Under the pieces are notes generated by a model. That model was not told where the DNA came from. It ran no database searches and saw nothing but the letters and a program-made list of their open reading frames with translations. A DNA stretch of 64,000 bases from Sternotherus odoratus (Eukaryota > Chordata > Testudines > Kinosternidae), in assembly GCA_032164245.1 (NCBI GenBank), contig JAVMKO010000003.1:28829390-28893389 (forward strand). The letters run 5' to 3'. Position numbers and translations under genes: made by a program. Of the stretch, positions 23,148 to 35,855 are shown one piece after another. Position 1 is the first letter of the stretch. Each line of letters begins with the position of its first letter.

Positions 23148-23851
23148 AGAACATAAGAAAGACCGTACTGGGTCAGACCAATGGTCCATCTAGCCCAGTA
23201 TCCTGTCTACCAACAGTGGCCAATGCCAAGTGCCCCGGAGTGAGTGAACATAACAGGTAATGATCAAGTAATCTTTCTCCTGCCGTCTGTCACCCCCCTC
23301 TGACAAACAGAGGCTAGGTACACCGTTTCTTACCCATCCTGCTAATAGCCATTAATGGACTTAACCTCCATGAATTTATCCAGTTCTCTTTTAAACCCTG
23401 TTATAGTCCTAGCCTTCACAGCCTCCTCAGGCAAGGAGTTCCACAGGTTGACTGTGCACTGTGTGAAGAACTTCCTTTTATTTGTTTTAAACCTCCTGCC
23501 CACTAATTTCATTGGGTGGCCCCTAGTTCTTACATTATGGGAACAAGTAAATAACTTTTCCTTATTCACTTTCTCCTTACCACTCATAATTTTATATACC
23601 TCTATCATATCCCCCCTTAGTCTCCTCTTTTCCAAGCTAAAAAATCCTAGCCTCTTTAATCTCTCCTCATACGGGACCCATTCCAAACCCCTAATCATTT
23701 TAGTTGCCTTTCTCTGAACGTTTTCTAATGCCAATATATCCTTTTTGAGATGAGGAGACCACATTTGTACACAGTATTGAATATGTGGGCACACCATAGA
23801 TGTGTAGAAGGGAAATAATATATTCTCCATCTTATTCTCTATCCCAGGCAC
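23148..23851 (-). mobile_element. CR1 LINE, 5'-truncated, with 3' end
   Basis: From 23851 to 23342 the - strand encodes the C terminus of CR1 ORF2 (YTSMVCPHIQYCVQMWSPHL, NVQRKATKMIRGLEWVPYEE, FFSLEKRRLRGDMIE, LWNSLPEEAVKARTITGFKR), open over 169 residues. It is followed by the CR1 3' UTR with TCTGACCCAGTACGG-type sequence (seen here as CCGTACTGGGTCAGA) and the terminal TTCTTATG repeat. It is one of the youngest-looking CR1 fragments of the window. Confidence 0.9.
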
Positions 23852-23859
23852 TTATTCTG

Positions 23860-25110
23860 GTCTAGATTGGAATTAGTCAATAATTTACAGATTTAAGCTA
23901 AATTGATGTAAACCGAGTTTAAACCAATTTTAGTGTATCTACACTGGGGTTTTCACCATTTAAGTAAGTTTAAAAAATAATTTTAGCTAGTTCAATTTTA
24001 TGTGTAGTCAAGGCCTGAGACTGAAAAGACAGCAGGTAAGAGTATGGTAGTTATGAGCATGTTTGATTTTACTGCCCACCCCAAAAAATCCCTTTTAATA
24101 AGGGGAACAGAAACCTCCTAACCCTCACCACTTCTTAAAACAAAAACAAACAAACAAAACCCAATAGCCCTCCTCCCAGCACTCCATTCAAAGGATGCTC
24201 TCACAGTAATTTTTTTTTAACATAGTCAAAACAATTGAAATTAAAAATGCCCTTTTAATACGTGCCATGACCCATTCCTCATATTAAAAAAAAACAAAAC
24301 CACCTTCCCCCAGAAAGTATTCTCATTTTAATCATTACATACCTTATGTAGCCTATTGTAAAACTAGGCAAATATCTAGCTGAGTTGATGTACCTCCTGG
24401 AAGACCTCTAAGTACCCTCAGCTGAGAACTGCTGCTTTACATTGTTCTTTAGTGTATAACTGTAAAATCCAACTGCCCCCTGGCTGCCCCTTATCTAACC
24501 ACCTTGGTCCATTACCATGCCTCTCAGAGCATTAGGACTGGCAGGTGCTCTGTCCCGCAGGAGCCAGCCATGCTGCCACATTGCCTGGGAGGAGCTTGCA
24601 GCCCCACCGCCCAAAGTGCTGGTGTTATGGTGAGCTGAGGCTACAGGGAATAAAGGACAGCACGGGAGGGGCCGGGGGCTAGCCTCCCAGGCTGGGAGCT
24701 CAAGGACCAGTCAGGACGGTCCCGCAGGCCGTATGTGGCCCTTGCGCCATAGTTTGCCCGTCTCTGATCTAAACTATCCCTGACAGTTTATGAACATTGC
24801 AGCAACAGCGGAGACTCAGACTAGGCATCCGAGCTCAGATCCAGGAGGTCAAATGGGCTTGAGAGTCCGAGCTGCCGCCCAAGCCTCAATGTCCACACTC
24901 TATTTTTAACATGCTAACTTGAGCCAAGCAAATATGAGTCTGTCTCCCCGGGCTACGAAGTTCAGCTGGTGTAGACATACCCCAGTAGAGCTGGGAGTTG
25001 GACTCAAACTGCTAACTTGAGTTAAAAAGCAGAGTTGCAATGCCTTCAGTGCTATTTTAACCTAGGCTGACTAAAGTTAGCCTTTTTTTTTTTTTTTTTT
25101 GCAGTGTTGA
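23860..25110. repeat. Cluster of MITE-like and hAT-like repeats
   Basis: About 23880-24010 has the TCTACACTGGGG motif seen near MITE ends. 24470-24766 is a - strand copy of the GC-rich hAT-like family (ending GCGCCATAGTTTGCCCGTC, complement of the GGCAAACTATGG end). About 24780-24990 contains GGTGTAGACATACCCC, another MITE-type end. Boundaries are approximate, and none of the three has a confirmed target-site duplication. Confidence 0.45.
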
Positions 25111-25895
25111 CATGTCAGATGTGTGTAGATAGCATATTTATTGACCATATGTCATCAGGAACTGATTAGAGCATCTCTCTTTATTTATGCCTCTATGTTC
25201 TGTGCAGAACACAGATCCTTCAATGTCTTCCATTTTTGCCAGTCTCCTGGCGAAATCTTAGCTTCCTTCCATGTCAATCAGAACATGTCGCTCAGTTTTT
25301 TGAATTCATATTTGACTGCTGACAACCTATTTTCTGTCAAGATGAGAATTATTTTTTTCTTCTTTAATTGGTAATATTTTTGGACTAAGTTCTGAATATC
25401 AAAATTAGTCTGAATCAGAATAACAGTTGTTTCTTGATTACTGGTATATTTTTCAAAAATGTCTAAATCATTTAGGAGCCTAACTTCCATTTACTTTCAA
25501 TGGGACTTAGGCTCCTAAATGACTAAGTCACCTAGACACTTTTCAAAATTTTACCCAATAGAAGTCATTCAAGATAATATAATTATTTCAGGATGCCTGG
25601 TATAAACATGTAGGTATTGATTCATATATTAACTAGCATAATATATATTAGCTAATTTTTCTTCTCACTCCTATTCAATAAACTTTATAATAAAGCAGCC
25701 TTTCCAATTCTAGGTCTTTTCGGGTGGGGACTGTCTTTTTGTTTTGTGCTTGTACAGCGCCTAGCACTATGGAGTTCTGCCTCCTAACTGTTTGGAATAC
25801 AAATTATATAGTTATGTAACTATTTTTATTTGCAGTTACTGTCAGTAATGATTTCAGAGATATACGGCCTCTTGTGGGTGACCTAGTATCTATGT

Positions 25896-26441
25896 CAGGG
25901 GTCTCAAAAGTCCTGACCTGCAGGCCATCTGTGGTCCACGAACCTCCACACTGCGGCCTGCAGAGAAGAGATGCATGCAGCCACGCGGCTGGCAGTGTCT
26001 GCTTCAGGCGCCTCACGCTGCAGCTCCTATTGGCTGAGGGAGAGGGATAGAGATACTATCACTAGTTGCTGGGTGTAGTCAGCCATGGAGGTAGCATCAC
26101 TTTTTTCCACAATGAATATAAACAAGTCTAAATACCGAACAGAACAATCTGATGCACACCTTGCTGCAATCCTGAAGGTTTTAACTGCTCAGTCATTGAG
26201 GCCAAACATCAACAAACTGACAGAACTGAAGTGTTGCCAGGTGTCTGGCAAACACTAAAAACACCCTGGCGGGTGAAGAATTGTATAACTTTGTATGGCA
26301 GTTTTGCCATTTCTGAGAAATTTAAAATAAAAAATACAATGAACGTTTTCTTTTCTGAACACCTTAAGTGAAATTATTGGCCCACTAGGTGGATTTGAGG
26401 ACTGGCACTGGCCCTAAGGTAAATTGAGTTTGAGACTCCTG
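25896..26441 (+). mobile_element. hAT DNA transposon remnant with 8-bp target-site duplication
   Basis: Ends CAGGGGTCTCAAAAG and GTTTGAGACTCCTG are inverted, and ATCTATGT occurs exactly on both sides (25888-25895 and 26442-26449), the 8-bp duplication expected for hAT. The element is 546 bp, internally deleted, and keeps the 3' end of its transposase gene. Confidence 0.92.
26112..26258 (+). pseudogene. C-terminal remnant of a hAT transposase
   Basis: A 48-residue open segment contains KYRTEQSDAHLAAILKVLTA and SLRPNINKLTELKCCQVS and ends in a stop. This is the type of C-terminal tail found in hAT (Charlie-like) transposases and host genes derived from them. The catalytic domain is absent because the element is internally deleted. 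The ATG is probably just an internal Met. Confidence 0.7.
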
Positions 26442-26449
26442 ATCTATGT

Positions 26450-28500
26450 GAAGAAAATAAACTTGCTTTCAAATTCCAGTAATAGTCACAATCCAGAGGC
26501 TCCAGACAACTCAGGCATTTCACAAAACAGTTTTCCATGAAGTTTCCTTCACTTTTTTCTCTGGATTCCATTAGGAATGGGATTTCTAATACTATTAACA
26601 TATGATCTCTATCAAACTTAACTTGCCTGTATATAATTATTATGCTCACATGGTTTATATTCTGCTTATTTCTCTTCTACTCCCCCATACTATTCCTTAG
26701 AAGTATGATTGAATATGTATCTGAACACTAATCTTAAATGTTCATCTGTCATAGAAATGAGAGTGTACATTCATAAGATTATGTAAAGACAAAATATCTT
26801 TGATTTATTTATTGGCAGTTGAAATGGATTCTGCTTTGAAAAGTATCTTTATAACTTTGAGGACTATATTTCAAAATTCTGGTTCTTCCAGATGCTTTAA
26901 TTTAAGAGGTACTAGATAAAACAAATGTGCAGGCATAGTGTGTGTCTTTATTTTATTTTTTAATCCTTGTGTCCACTTTACTGTATATCTGGAGCAAGAT
27001 CTGAAAATAAGTAGAAACCGATTGCATATGATAAATGATTTTTCTATAGCACCCTGAACTTTGTGGTATTAATAACATCTGTTGAAGTGTAACTAGGAGT
27101 TATAAGAGACACTCATTAGCATTTTTTAAGGGGAAAAACCCTGTGACTAATACACAGTTAAAAATAGATAAATACTTTCCAACTTCTACTTTTCCCTGTA
27201 AAAAATTAATATAGTTTTTGCAGGAATATTTCATTATCATGAACAGGAATTGGGGCTGGCCAAAAATTTTCATACACAGTTTTCCCTTTGAAAAATGTAG
27301 TTTGTCACTGGCTGCTAGAATAGTGGTGTTTCCACATTCTCCTGCTTCCCAAGTCTTCATTTTGAATCCTCCTCCTCTGTGAATTACTCCAGTATCTATG
27401 GATCTGCATCTGCTTGTAGCTTTCCCCAAAAATGCTGCATGAAACTGACTTAATTCATATCAATTTCTGAGAAGGTTCCCAATAGCTACAATGAATATTG
27501 CTAATTATATTTTTACAGGGTTGTAGCCCTCTTTGGTCCCAGGATATGAAAGAGACAAGGTGGGTGAGGTAAAATCTTGTATTGATCCAATGTCTGTAGC
27601 TTGTTAGCGCCAATAAAAGGTCAATTGTCATTCTCTTACTGCTTGGGAAAGCTGTGAGCAGCAGCAGCAGAGGCAATGGAGTTGTCTCCTGCAGACTTTA
27701 GAAGACAGCAATGAATCATTTTAATGCTCATGTCACATCTGGAAGGTTATCTTTGGAACTTTAAAGGAAAACACTTTGGATGTAACTCTCTGGTGAGCTT
27801 TGACAGCCTGTATCTTTGTGGTGGGACAGACTAGCTGTAGCATCATCTTAAATGCCTTTGCCTGATTTCCCATATGGCAATTTCATGGTTAATCATTACA
27901 TTCTCACAGTTCTCTGTCAGTGCAAGCTAATCACTCAGCATTCTCGACAGATATCTCATAATGAACTGTTCTGCTACTCTGCTCCATGTTCTATTTTTTC
28001 TCTTGGTGCATTATGGGATGGATACTAGAAACTACAGGAACTATGGAACTTGATGTCAAATTAACAAACACCCATTATTTCTTTCTTGTCAGTGCATACT
28101 ATTTGCTTGCAAATGAAAGTGTGGATGAATGGATTTTGAGCCATGTGTACTACAGTATTTAATTTACAGCATTCTAGGTATTCAAAATATTGACAATTCT
28201 GAATTATTTTTGAAAAATAAAGTTGGTCCCATCTGCTCAGTCTGTGATGTTAGAGTTTTGGGTGTGCATGTGTATTTTTACACACCTGCTTTTCTTAAAT
28301 ACGTCTGTGTTTATGCTAGGATATCTTGTTCTAAAGATGTTCTTAGTAGCATTTTCTAATTTTTTTCTGTTTATTCCATTTTTATGATGGATTAATCAAA
28401 TCTTAACCTGCACAAGATTTAATTGTCTATGTGTGTGGTATGTTGGGGACATTTTTTTTTCATTAGGAACACTGGTAGTAGAGTAATAAGTACCCAACTT
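26450..28500. other. Intron 1 stretch without recognised gene
   Basis: Mostly unremarkable AT-rich DNA. At about 27517-27680 there is a block with AGAGACAAGGTGGGTGAGGT, a sequence frequent in Penelope-like 3' regions of turtles; a short match recurs near 39206. Nothing else recognised. Confidence 0.4.
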
Positions 28501-28509
28501 AAATATGTT

Positions 28510-29285
28510 GTTTTTGTAGGTTGTGCATAAAACTGCTCTCAGTGCCCCAAGTTGTGTTTTCATTGTCTTGGAGCAAACTGGTTTGACCTCACTGATGATG
28601 TTAGGGCAGACTCAGTTTCCCTTGCTCCTTCTCCCCATGTATTCTTCCTCACCAGCAATCACATCGTTAAACCCCCAAGAGTGGCAGACTCAGTTTCCCT
28701 TGCTCCTTCTCCCCATGTATTCTTCCTCACCAGCAATCACATCGTTAAACCCCCAAGAGTGGCACAGCATTCGCTTGAGGCTTTAGACATTCAGTGTAAT
28801 AGTGCTGCAAAACAAGTTGTTTCTGTATTGTTATCTATACCGAGAATGTGACCTTGCCTAGACAATCACGGGCTGTAGGTCTCACGAGATGAGCTAATGT
28901 ATATCGCCAGATTGCATTATATGTATGTAACGATTTCGCTAGGGAATGAATAGACACCTATTCATAAGCTTGTTGGCATCATGTAAGCTTTCTCAAGGTC
29001 CCCACACCAGGTGCCTCAATAGGGCACTGACCTAGGACTGATGTCAGGGTTTGCTGATGTGCATGCTTCAAGTAGGTCTGTCCCTCCCTCCACCCATTCC
29101 CCCTCCCCTTTGAATATACTCTATAAAAGGCTGCTTGGTACTGATAATAAACGGAGCTGCTGCTAACCCCCTTTCGTGACCGAGAGGTGGGTGCCTCAGT
29201 TTCCCCTTTGATCAAAGTTAAGTTGTGTGTTTCTTCAATGGTCTCTGACAGCTTGTGAGCTCCTTGCCTCAACGCCGCCACTACA
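28510..29285 (+). repeat. Probable retroviral-type LTR
   Basis: The block has LTR-like order on the + strand: an upstream region with a duplicated segment, a TATA box TATAAAA (29122-29128), a polyadenylation signal AATAAA (29146-29151) and a GC-richer end near 29285. Exact termini and target-site duplication were not found, so the limits are approximate. No internal viral genes accompany it. Confidence 0.55.
28605..28760 (+). repeat. Perfect 78-bp tandem duplication
   Basis: 28605-28682 and 28683-28760 appear identical (both run from GGCAGACTCAGTTTCCC to CCCCCAAGAGT). It lies in the upstream part of the probable LTR, where duplicated enhancer-like segments are common in retroviral LTRs; that role here is inference. 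Confidence 0.93.
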
Positions 29286-29499
29286 ATCCGGAGTGTATGG
29301 TAAGGGGGAGAGACGTGCCATTAATTTTTCCCTGACAATGATAACAGACAATGCTGGTGCACAAGGAAGTTAACTGTTAATTTCAAGATTTGGATGCCAA
29401 ATGGAAAGAACTAAGTGAATAATCAAAATAAATGATAGTTTTAAAGCTGATGTTAACTGATTGAGAGTGAAACAAAATATAAAAAAGTATTTGACAGGG

Positions 29500-30285
29500 T
29501 GTCATAAGTATGAAGTGCCTTAGAATTACTGTTTTACCTGTGAAGGGTTAACCTGAAACAGGAGAGGGGATGACGTATCGGAGCTGCTAATACCTGGCAG
29601 ACAAAGGGGTTACTTTCACTTTTGTTCCCGGGTTTTATTTCGTTCTCTCCGTGGCTGCTCGGAGTCTGTCTGTGTTCCCCTGGCTAAGGGGAGGAATCAC
29701 ATCTATGTTTCTATCCTACATTTCAATAATCTTCTAAGAAAGCCAAAAGTCCAGCAGTAAGTGTATTCTTGAATTGTATCACTTGATAATTGATTCACGG
29801 TGTCCTTAGACTGTTAAGTTTAGCAGAGGGAGAAATTCCAAGGGAGGGGGCTCAATGAGGGCTGGGTGATGCTAGGAGGCTTAGTTTCTATTGATTTCTG
29901 TATAAGGAGTTTATGCTTTTCTCTTTTTCTTTTATTAAAATCTTTCTTGTAAGAACTGTCTGTTGTTTCTATTGGAGTGATCCTGGTTTGGATCAGGCTC
30001 GTCTCACAGCTAGTGAGGGTTTGTGTTCTCGAATCTCTCCCAGGTAAAAAAAGTGTGTGTCTGTGTGTGTGTTACTATCGGGGTTCCAATTTGCCCTACC
30101 CCATGGTTTTGGGGGCTCAGATTGGTGGTGGCAGCGTTTTCCAAGCCCCAACTGGAGAAGTTTGGGTTTTGGGGGAAAAGATTTAACCTAAGCTGGTAAA
30201 ATAAGATTGGGGGGTGATTTTTCTTTCATGCAAGGTCCCCACATCTTTACCCTAGAGTTCAGAGTGGGGAAATAGAACCTTGACA
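29500..30285 (+). repeat. Solo LTR with target-site duplication CAGGG
   Basis: TG...CA termini (TGTCATAAGTATGAAG ... ACCTTGACA) and an exact 5-bp duplication CAGGG at 29495-29499 and 30286-30290. The terminal sequences match the LTRs at 2081 (inverted) and 37162. No internal region remains, so it arose by LTR-LTR recombination. Confidence 0.92.
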
Positions 30286-30294
30286 CAGGGTATA

Positions 30295-31220
30295 TGTCAA
30301 GGCTTAATTCCCCACTCTGGCACTTCGCGTGCAGTAGGTGGAGGTCTTTAAGGATTCTAAAAAATTAATACTGGCCACTCCAGGATTGTACTAAACTCCC
30401 AAGATTACAGCTTTTCTCTGACCTTGGGTTGGTAAATGCTGCCACCACACAAGTGCAGAACCCCTTTGAGAGTGTAGGAAGGTGCACTTGGGAATTTCTT
30501 TCTGTGGGGTATCCTCAAGCCCTTTCACCTCTCCCAGCTCTGGGGAAGAGCTGAGAAAAGAGGAGGGGGGGGGGGGAAGGAAAAGAAATCAGCTGTTGCC
30601 ATTAGCTCATTAAACAACATGTGCACAAATCTCTTAAGACACAAAAATCCAATTCTGTTCTTAAAAAAGGTAACTTTTATTAATTTAAAAAGGAAATAAA
30701 ACAGATCTGGGAACTCAGGCTATTGCTAGATTTTAAAAGCTCAACTACAAGGATTAAGCTTGAGGTCCAGCTTAAAGTTTACAAGCAAAACCAAAGCACC
30801 CGGAGTTAGCACAAAGGAATCCAAAAGCCATAATGAAATAAAAGGAAAAATGTAATCACTTCTTCCTAGACATTTCCTGATTTACTTACATATATGGGGT
30901 TTTAAATGAGTAGTTTCTAGGTATGATACTAATTATTTTTTCATAGCTGGCCCAAGTTTTTAGTTACCGCATAGCTTCCCTGTCCACCTCTGCCCAGGAG
31001 AACAACAACAGATAGACAAAAGGGGGAGTCTTGTTTCAATTTTAAAAAGTTCTAGCCTTCCCTTTGGATCTTTTGGCCAGGTGTCCACTCACTTCCTTTT
31101 GTCTGTTCATTGCAGTGAGAATTGTAGAGCAATTGGAGAACAGCTATTAACAGGGATTTTAAGCTACTGGCTGGCTGTGTTTCCATAAAAGGAAGCTCCC
31201 CTCCCCCCTCTATTTATCAA
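30295..31220 (-). repeat. Second solo LTR, inverted, target-site duplication GGTATA
   Basis: The block starts TGTCAAGGCTTAATTCCCC and ends TTTATCAA; GGTATA is present at 30289-30294 and 31221-31226. Read on the - strand it runs from TGATAAATAGAGG to CCTTGACA and its 3' end (CAGAGTGGGGAATTAAG) resembles the 3' end of the neighbouring LTR, so the two families are related. A G-homopolymer lies near 30567. Confidence 0.85.
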
Positions 31221-31226
31221 GGTATA

Positions 31227-34200
31227 TCTTCATTTATATGGAAGAATGAATTTTGTGTATTGTCTTATACCACTTTGGTGTCATTTTTTAAAAAAATAAC
31301 AGACACAAGTTTTTGTATGTGTACTGCTGCTTCTTCCTGCTATTTTATGTTTCCCTTCTTTGTTTACTGTAATGACAGAATTACAGGAGATTATACTTTA
31401 AAACATGTAGTCTCCTATTTCTGTTTGGCTTGGATTCAGAAGAGTTGCATGACTACTTCCCCCTTTACCCACATTTTGAATTTATAACCAGTAGTTGGCT
31501 GAACACTGATGATTCTGTCATGGCTTTGTTTGTTAGGAGGAAGAAGGTAGACAATTTAGACTAAATGAATTTGATAGCCTGGGGCTGTCAGTATGTAAAA
31601 CGATTAACAACATATACAAGACTAGCAAAGTCTCCTTGGAAATGACTGACACAGCTGTGGAATCTGTGATGTAACAAGCAGGTTTTCCCCATGTCCTTGT
31701 GTTTTTTTTTGCTAAGTAATTTAGACTTACTTTTGAGGGGCAAGGAATTAGAAGAGCTGCATGAAGGGAAAAAAGTTTCAAATGTATGATACAGCTTAGT
31801 CCAATTTTCTATAACATGGAATGAAATGCATTGGGTGTCAATAATATTTTTCCAATGTGCAAAGCACTGTACAATATAATACAAAGCAAAAATATACCAA
31901 CCTTTTATTTCCTAAATGTAAATATGAATGTAGAATTTAAGGTAAATTGTTACATGATGAGAGGACTGTAGCTTTAAAGCTGTTATAGTAGAATTGTTTT
32001 TTGTTTGTAAACTTTTATTATTAGACAGACAAGGCAAGCATAACGTGGTCTTTCTATTGGTCTCTTTTTATCACCATATATATTTTAGTCTTTCAAAAAG
32101 CACTCTGCTAGGGTATCTCGTTGATCGCTCATTTCTGTTTTTAGGCAGACAGCACTGCTGTTTGTGCGAGTGAGTTCTCTCTGGACCAGCCGCAGCAGCA
32201 TGGAGAACTTTGCCTCATGTTGCTTCTCAACCACAAATGTATCCCTGGGTGGGATTTAGTGGGCAAATGTTTCCTTTTCTTCTGTCCCTATTGCTAGTCT
32301 TGGGGTGTAAGCCACAACATATCTATAATCTCTTTCCCACATTGAGATAGGCAGTGTCAGCATAAAGATGGTACTAAGCATGTAAATAAGAGGAGTTTGC
32401 CATACAATGCAGTCTGCTTTCCTGACACCCTTAGATGACATCATCACTGAATCTTCTCCTCCCCTGCCATTACGAGGACACTCTTTCTTGTGGAGATAAA
32501 AGTAGTTATGCTTTGGAAACATCTCACTTTGCACAGGTAGAAGGAGTTGCTAACCTGAATGACCTGTGGGGCAGAAGAAGAACTCCTGTCCTAGAGATCC
32601 CTGAGCAAAGGAGCTGTTCTCTCAGCTTCCTGTGCAAAGCAGAGGTGTTCTAGTATATGCCAGCCACAGTCGTTTCCCTTTTCGTGTTGATGAGTCTTTC
32701 ACATCTGCTTAGTACCTCCTTGGGGTGACCAAGCTGTGGTACACTGGTATCTTCTAAAAGTGGGCAGGCATGGAGATGTTGACTGAGGTGGAATCTGAGA
32801 TCGGCTGCTTCTCCTTGTGGGTTCTGGGACAGAGGCTTCTCCTCACTTCATCGTCATTATTTATTTTTGGCAATACCCACAATTTCCAAATAGAAAAAAA
32901 AGGTGTGACTTCTGCTCTGAGAAACTCATCACATGGGAGAATCCTAGAGCAGTTTCACTGGACCCTGTAAGGTAGTTTGTCTTCTGAGAATAACTGCTAT
33001 TGTAGGAGGAGGTGCTATTTTGGGGGTAGCCTCTTCTGCCCCATAAAAGGGGATGTCAGTAATAACAGAAGTTGGGTGGGAAAAGATAGACGAGATTGTA
33101 GGATTGGTGTGGGTGGGCTTCTTAGCATAAGTGACTGTATTGAGGCTACCTGCCTTGAAGAGAGTGGGGAGACAGGGATTCAATCTTGGCTCCTTTGCTG
33201 AATCTGTTATGCTGGGAAATGAAAGGATCTTGTAATAGACTGGAGCACGACAATTACTTAGTCATCTACTTCTATCCATGATCCACTATGTTGTTCAAAA
33301 GCATCATGAGCCAGAATTCACCATTCCATGCGCTGCATCTTGCCCTAACAAGGGGCAGGGGCTTTCCATCCTATATCAGGCAGGGAGCAAAGCTGTCTAC
33401 CTGCAACGAGGAGGCAAAAGGGTATATAATAAAATACCCAAAATATTTTTAAAATTTAAGGTGACTTTAAAATAAATTAAAAACCCTAAAGTTCATGGAA
33501 CGCTTGTCCTGATTTTTCCAACTGTTAAGTGTTAAATTACACTACAGAAGTGCATTTGAGTCAATCTGAATAATACAGTTAGTCTTTAAATTAGAAGCAT
33601 TTGAAAACTACCATAATCCTGAAAATGAAGCTCTTCTAAAAAGCCCCCATGTTTTGCCAGTAGGATCAGCCATGAATAAAGGCTTCCTGACCAATTTGTG
33701 GCCATTTCATTTTTCTTTTTTCTGGTATAATTCTGTTCCCCTTGACTTCCCATATCCCAAGCCTTAAGCTTGCTATTGTTCTTGCCTTGTAAAACTTCAC
33801 ATTCCATCGAAGGAGACAAAATTGATGCTCTCCACTTAGGCTATTGTTGTTCAATTCTGGGCACTGCTTGTTGGTCAGCCAAGTCCACACACACACTGAA
33901 CCTTTGTGGTTGCATCCAGACTTGCCTATGCTGGTGGTCAGAAAAAAATAGTGATGAATGACAAACCTATAAGTCTGCCATGTTCTTCAGATCACTCCCA
34001 TTCTTCACACACAGGTTTGGTTCTTCTAAGCAGCAGCAACTTCTCCTGCGCTGTTGCTCCATCACTGAACGAGGAGGAAGGATTTGAGGAGCAAGAGAAC
34101 ACTGATTAGTGGGGAGGGAATCAGCCCTGCGTACCGTAGGAGCTGGCCCAAAAAAATCAACTCTCTAGGTGAATTACTGGGAAAGGACCCATAGAGTTAG

Positions 34201-34303
34201 AGCAATGAGGTGGTGGCTCAAGATGGGACCTAAATTCTGGTTTCTGGCACTTATGAAAATTGTTAGGATATTCAGAATATTGACAGAAGTTATTCTGCGA
34301 TAT
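31227..34303. other. Intron 1 stretch without recognised gene
   Basis: No repeat or coding feature is recognised in these 3 kb. Reading frames are short and without known motifs. Confidence 0.5.
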
Positions 34304-34480
34304 CAGGGGTAAGCAAACTACAGCCCACGGGCCACATCCGGCCCACAGGCGAATTCTGCCTAGTCGCACGAGTTCCTGGCTGGCGAGGCTAGCTTCTCTC
34401 CCCTCCCCTGCTATTCCCTCCCCCCGCCCCAGCCTCAGTGTGTCAGGCACACAGCACTTTGGGGGGCGGGGCTGCAGGAC
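34304..34480 (+). mobile_element. hAT-like element, left-end fragment
   Basis: CAGGGGTAAGCAAACTACAG then GGGCCACATCCGGCCC and a GC-rich body: the + strand form of the family seen inverted at 24470-24766. The right end is missing. Confidence 0.55.
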
Positions 34481-35099
34481 AATTTATATTTATATAAATA
34501 TTTAGCTTCTATTTCTAATATATTGTAGAAATTGGAGTTACGGTATCCAAGGCTGATATATTTAATAATATTTTTCAGTTACATAGCCTCTTGCAAAATC
34601 CAGTGGCTGGCTCCTGAAGTTAGACAAATTCAAACTAGAAATAGGATGCAATTTTTTTAAATGGAAGATACTTAACCATTGGAACACCTTTCCTAAAGAT
34701 GGGTTAATTCTCCATCACTTGAATTCTTTAAATGTAGATTGAACATCTTTCTGAAATGTATGCATTAACTCAGCCAGAAGTTATGGATTTGATGCAGCAA
34801 TCACTGGGTGAGGTTCTATAGCCTGTGCTAATGATCATAATGGTCCTTTCTGAAATCTGAGTCTTTCATCCAGCGATTTCAGTACTCTCTATACAAACAT
34901 GAATTAAGCATCATACACTTGTCTTTCTCAGAGAGAGATTAAGAAATTATTATTAATCATCATAATATAGACAGAGAAACAGGAGCAACAGAGAATAAAT
35001 GAAGTAACAAAGAGTCCTGTGGCACCTTAAAGACTAACTAAGGTATTGAAACAGGTTCAAGAATAGCAGCCGTGTTAGTCTGTATCCGTAAAGAAAATG

Positions 35100-35808
35100 A
35101 GGAATACTCGTAGCACCTTAGAGAAAAGAAACTACACCATCTGCTCAAGAAACTCCCTGAAAAAGCACAGGAACAGATCTATACAGACTCATGCGTAGAA
35201 CCCCGACCAGGGACATTCTATTTACTACCCAAGATCCACAAACCTGGAAATCCTGGACGTCCCATCATTTTATGCATTGTCACCCTAACAGCAGGATTGT
35301 CTCCTCAGGCACTCCCAGCTATCTTCGAGACACCACTGATTTCCTGAGGAAACTACAATCCATCGGTGATCTTCCAGAGAACACCATCCTGGCCACTATG
35401 GATGTAGAAGCTCTCTACACCAGCATTCCACACAAAGATGGACTACAAGCTACCAAGAACAGTATCCCCGACACTGTCACGGCAAACCTGGTGGCTGAAC
35501 TTTGCGACTTTGTCCTCACCCACAACTATTTCACATTTGGAGACAATATATACCTTCAAGTAGGCAGAACTGGTATGTGTACCCGCATGGCCCCACAGTA
35601 TGCCAACTTTTTTATGGCAGACTTAGAACAATGGTTCCTTAACTCTCGTCCCCTAATGCCCCTACTCTACTTGCGGTATATTGATGACATCTTCATCATC
35701 TGGACCCATGGAAAAGAAGCCCTTGAGGAATTCCACCATGATTTCAACAATTTCCATCCCACCATCACCCTCAGCCTGGACCAATCCACACAAGCAGTCT
35801 ATAAATGA
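35100..35808 (+). pseudogene. Penelope-like reverse transcriptase, frameshifted and truncated
   Basis: From about 35160 one frame reads GTFYLLPKIHKPGNPGRPII; a deletion/frameshift near 35300 shifts reading to the frame of TPSYLRDTTDFLRKLQSIGD. This second frame runs on through RT motif A (ATMDVEALYTSIPH), the region TGMCTRMAPQYANFFMADLE, and motif C (RYIDDIFIIW) with both catalytic aspartates kept, and stops after QSTQAVYK. The first 38 or so codons of the long open frame (from 35191) are therefore out of frame. Motifs identify the Penelope class rather than LINE or LTR reverse transcriptase. It lacks the thumb and endonuclease and cannot be functional. Confidence 0.88.
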
Positions 35809-35855
35809 GCTATAGCCCATGAAAGCTTATGCTGAAATAAACTGGTTAGTCTCTA

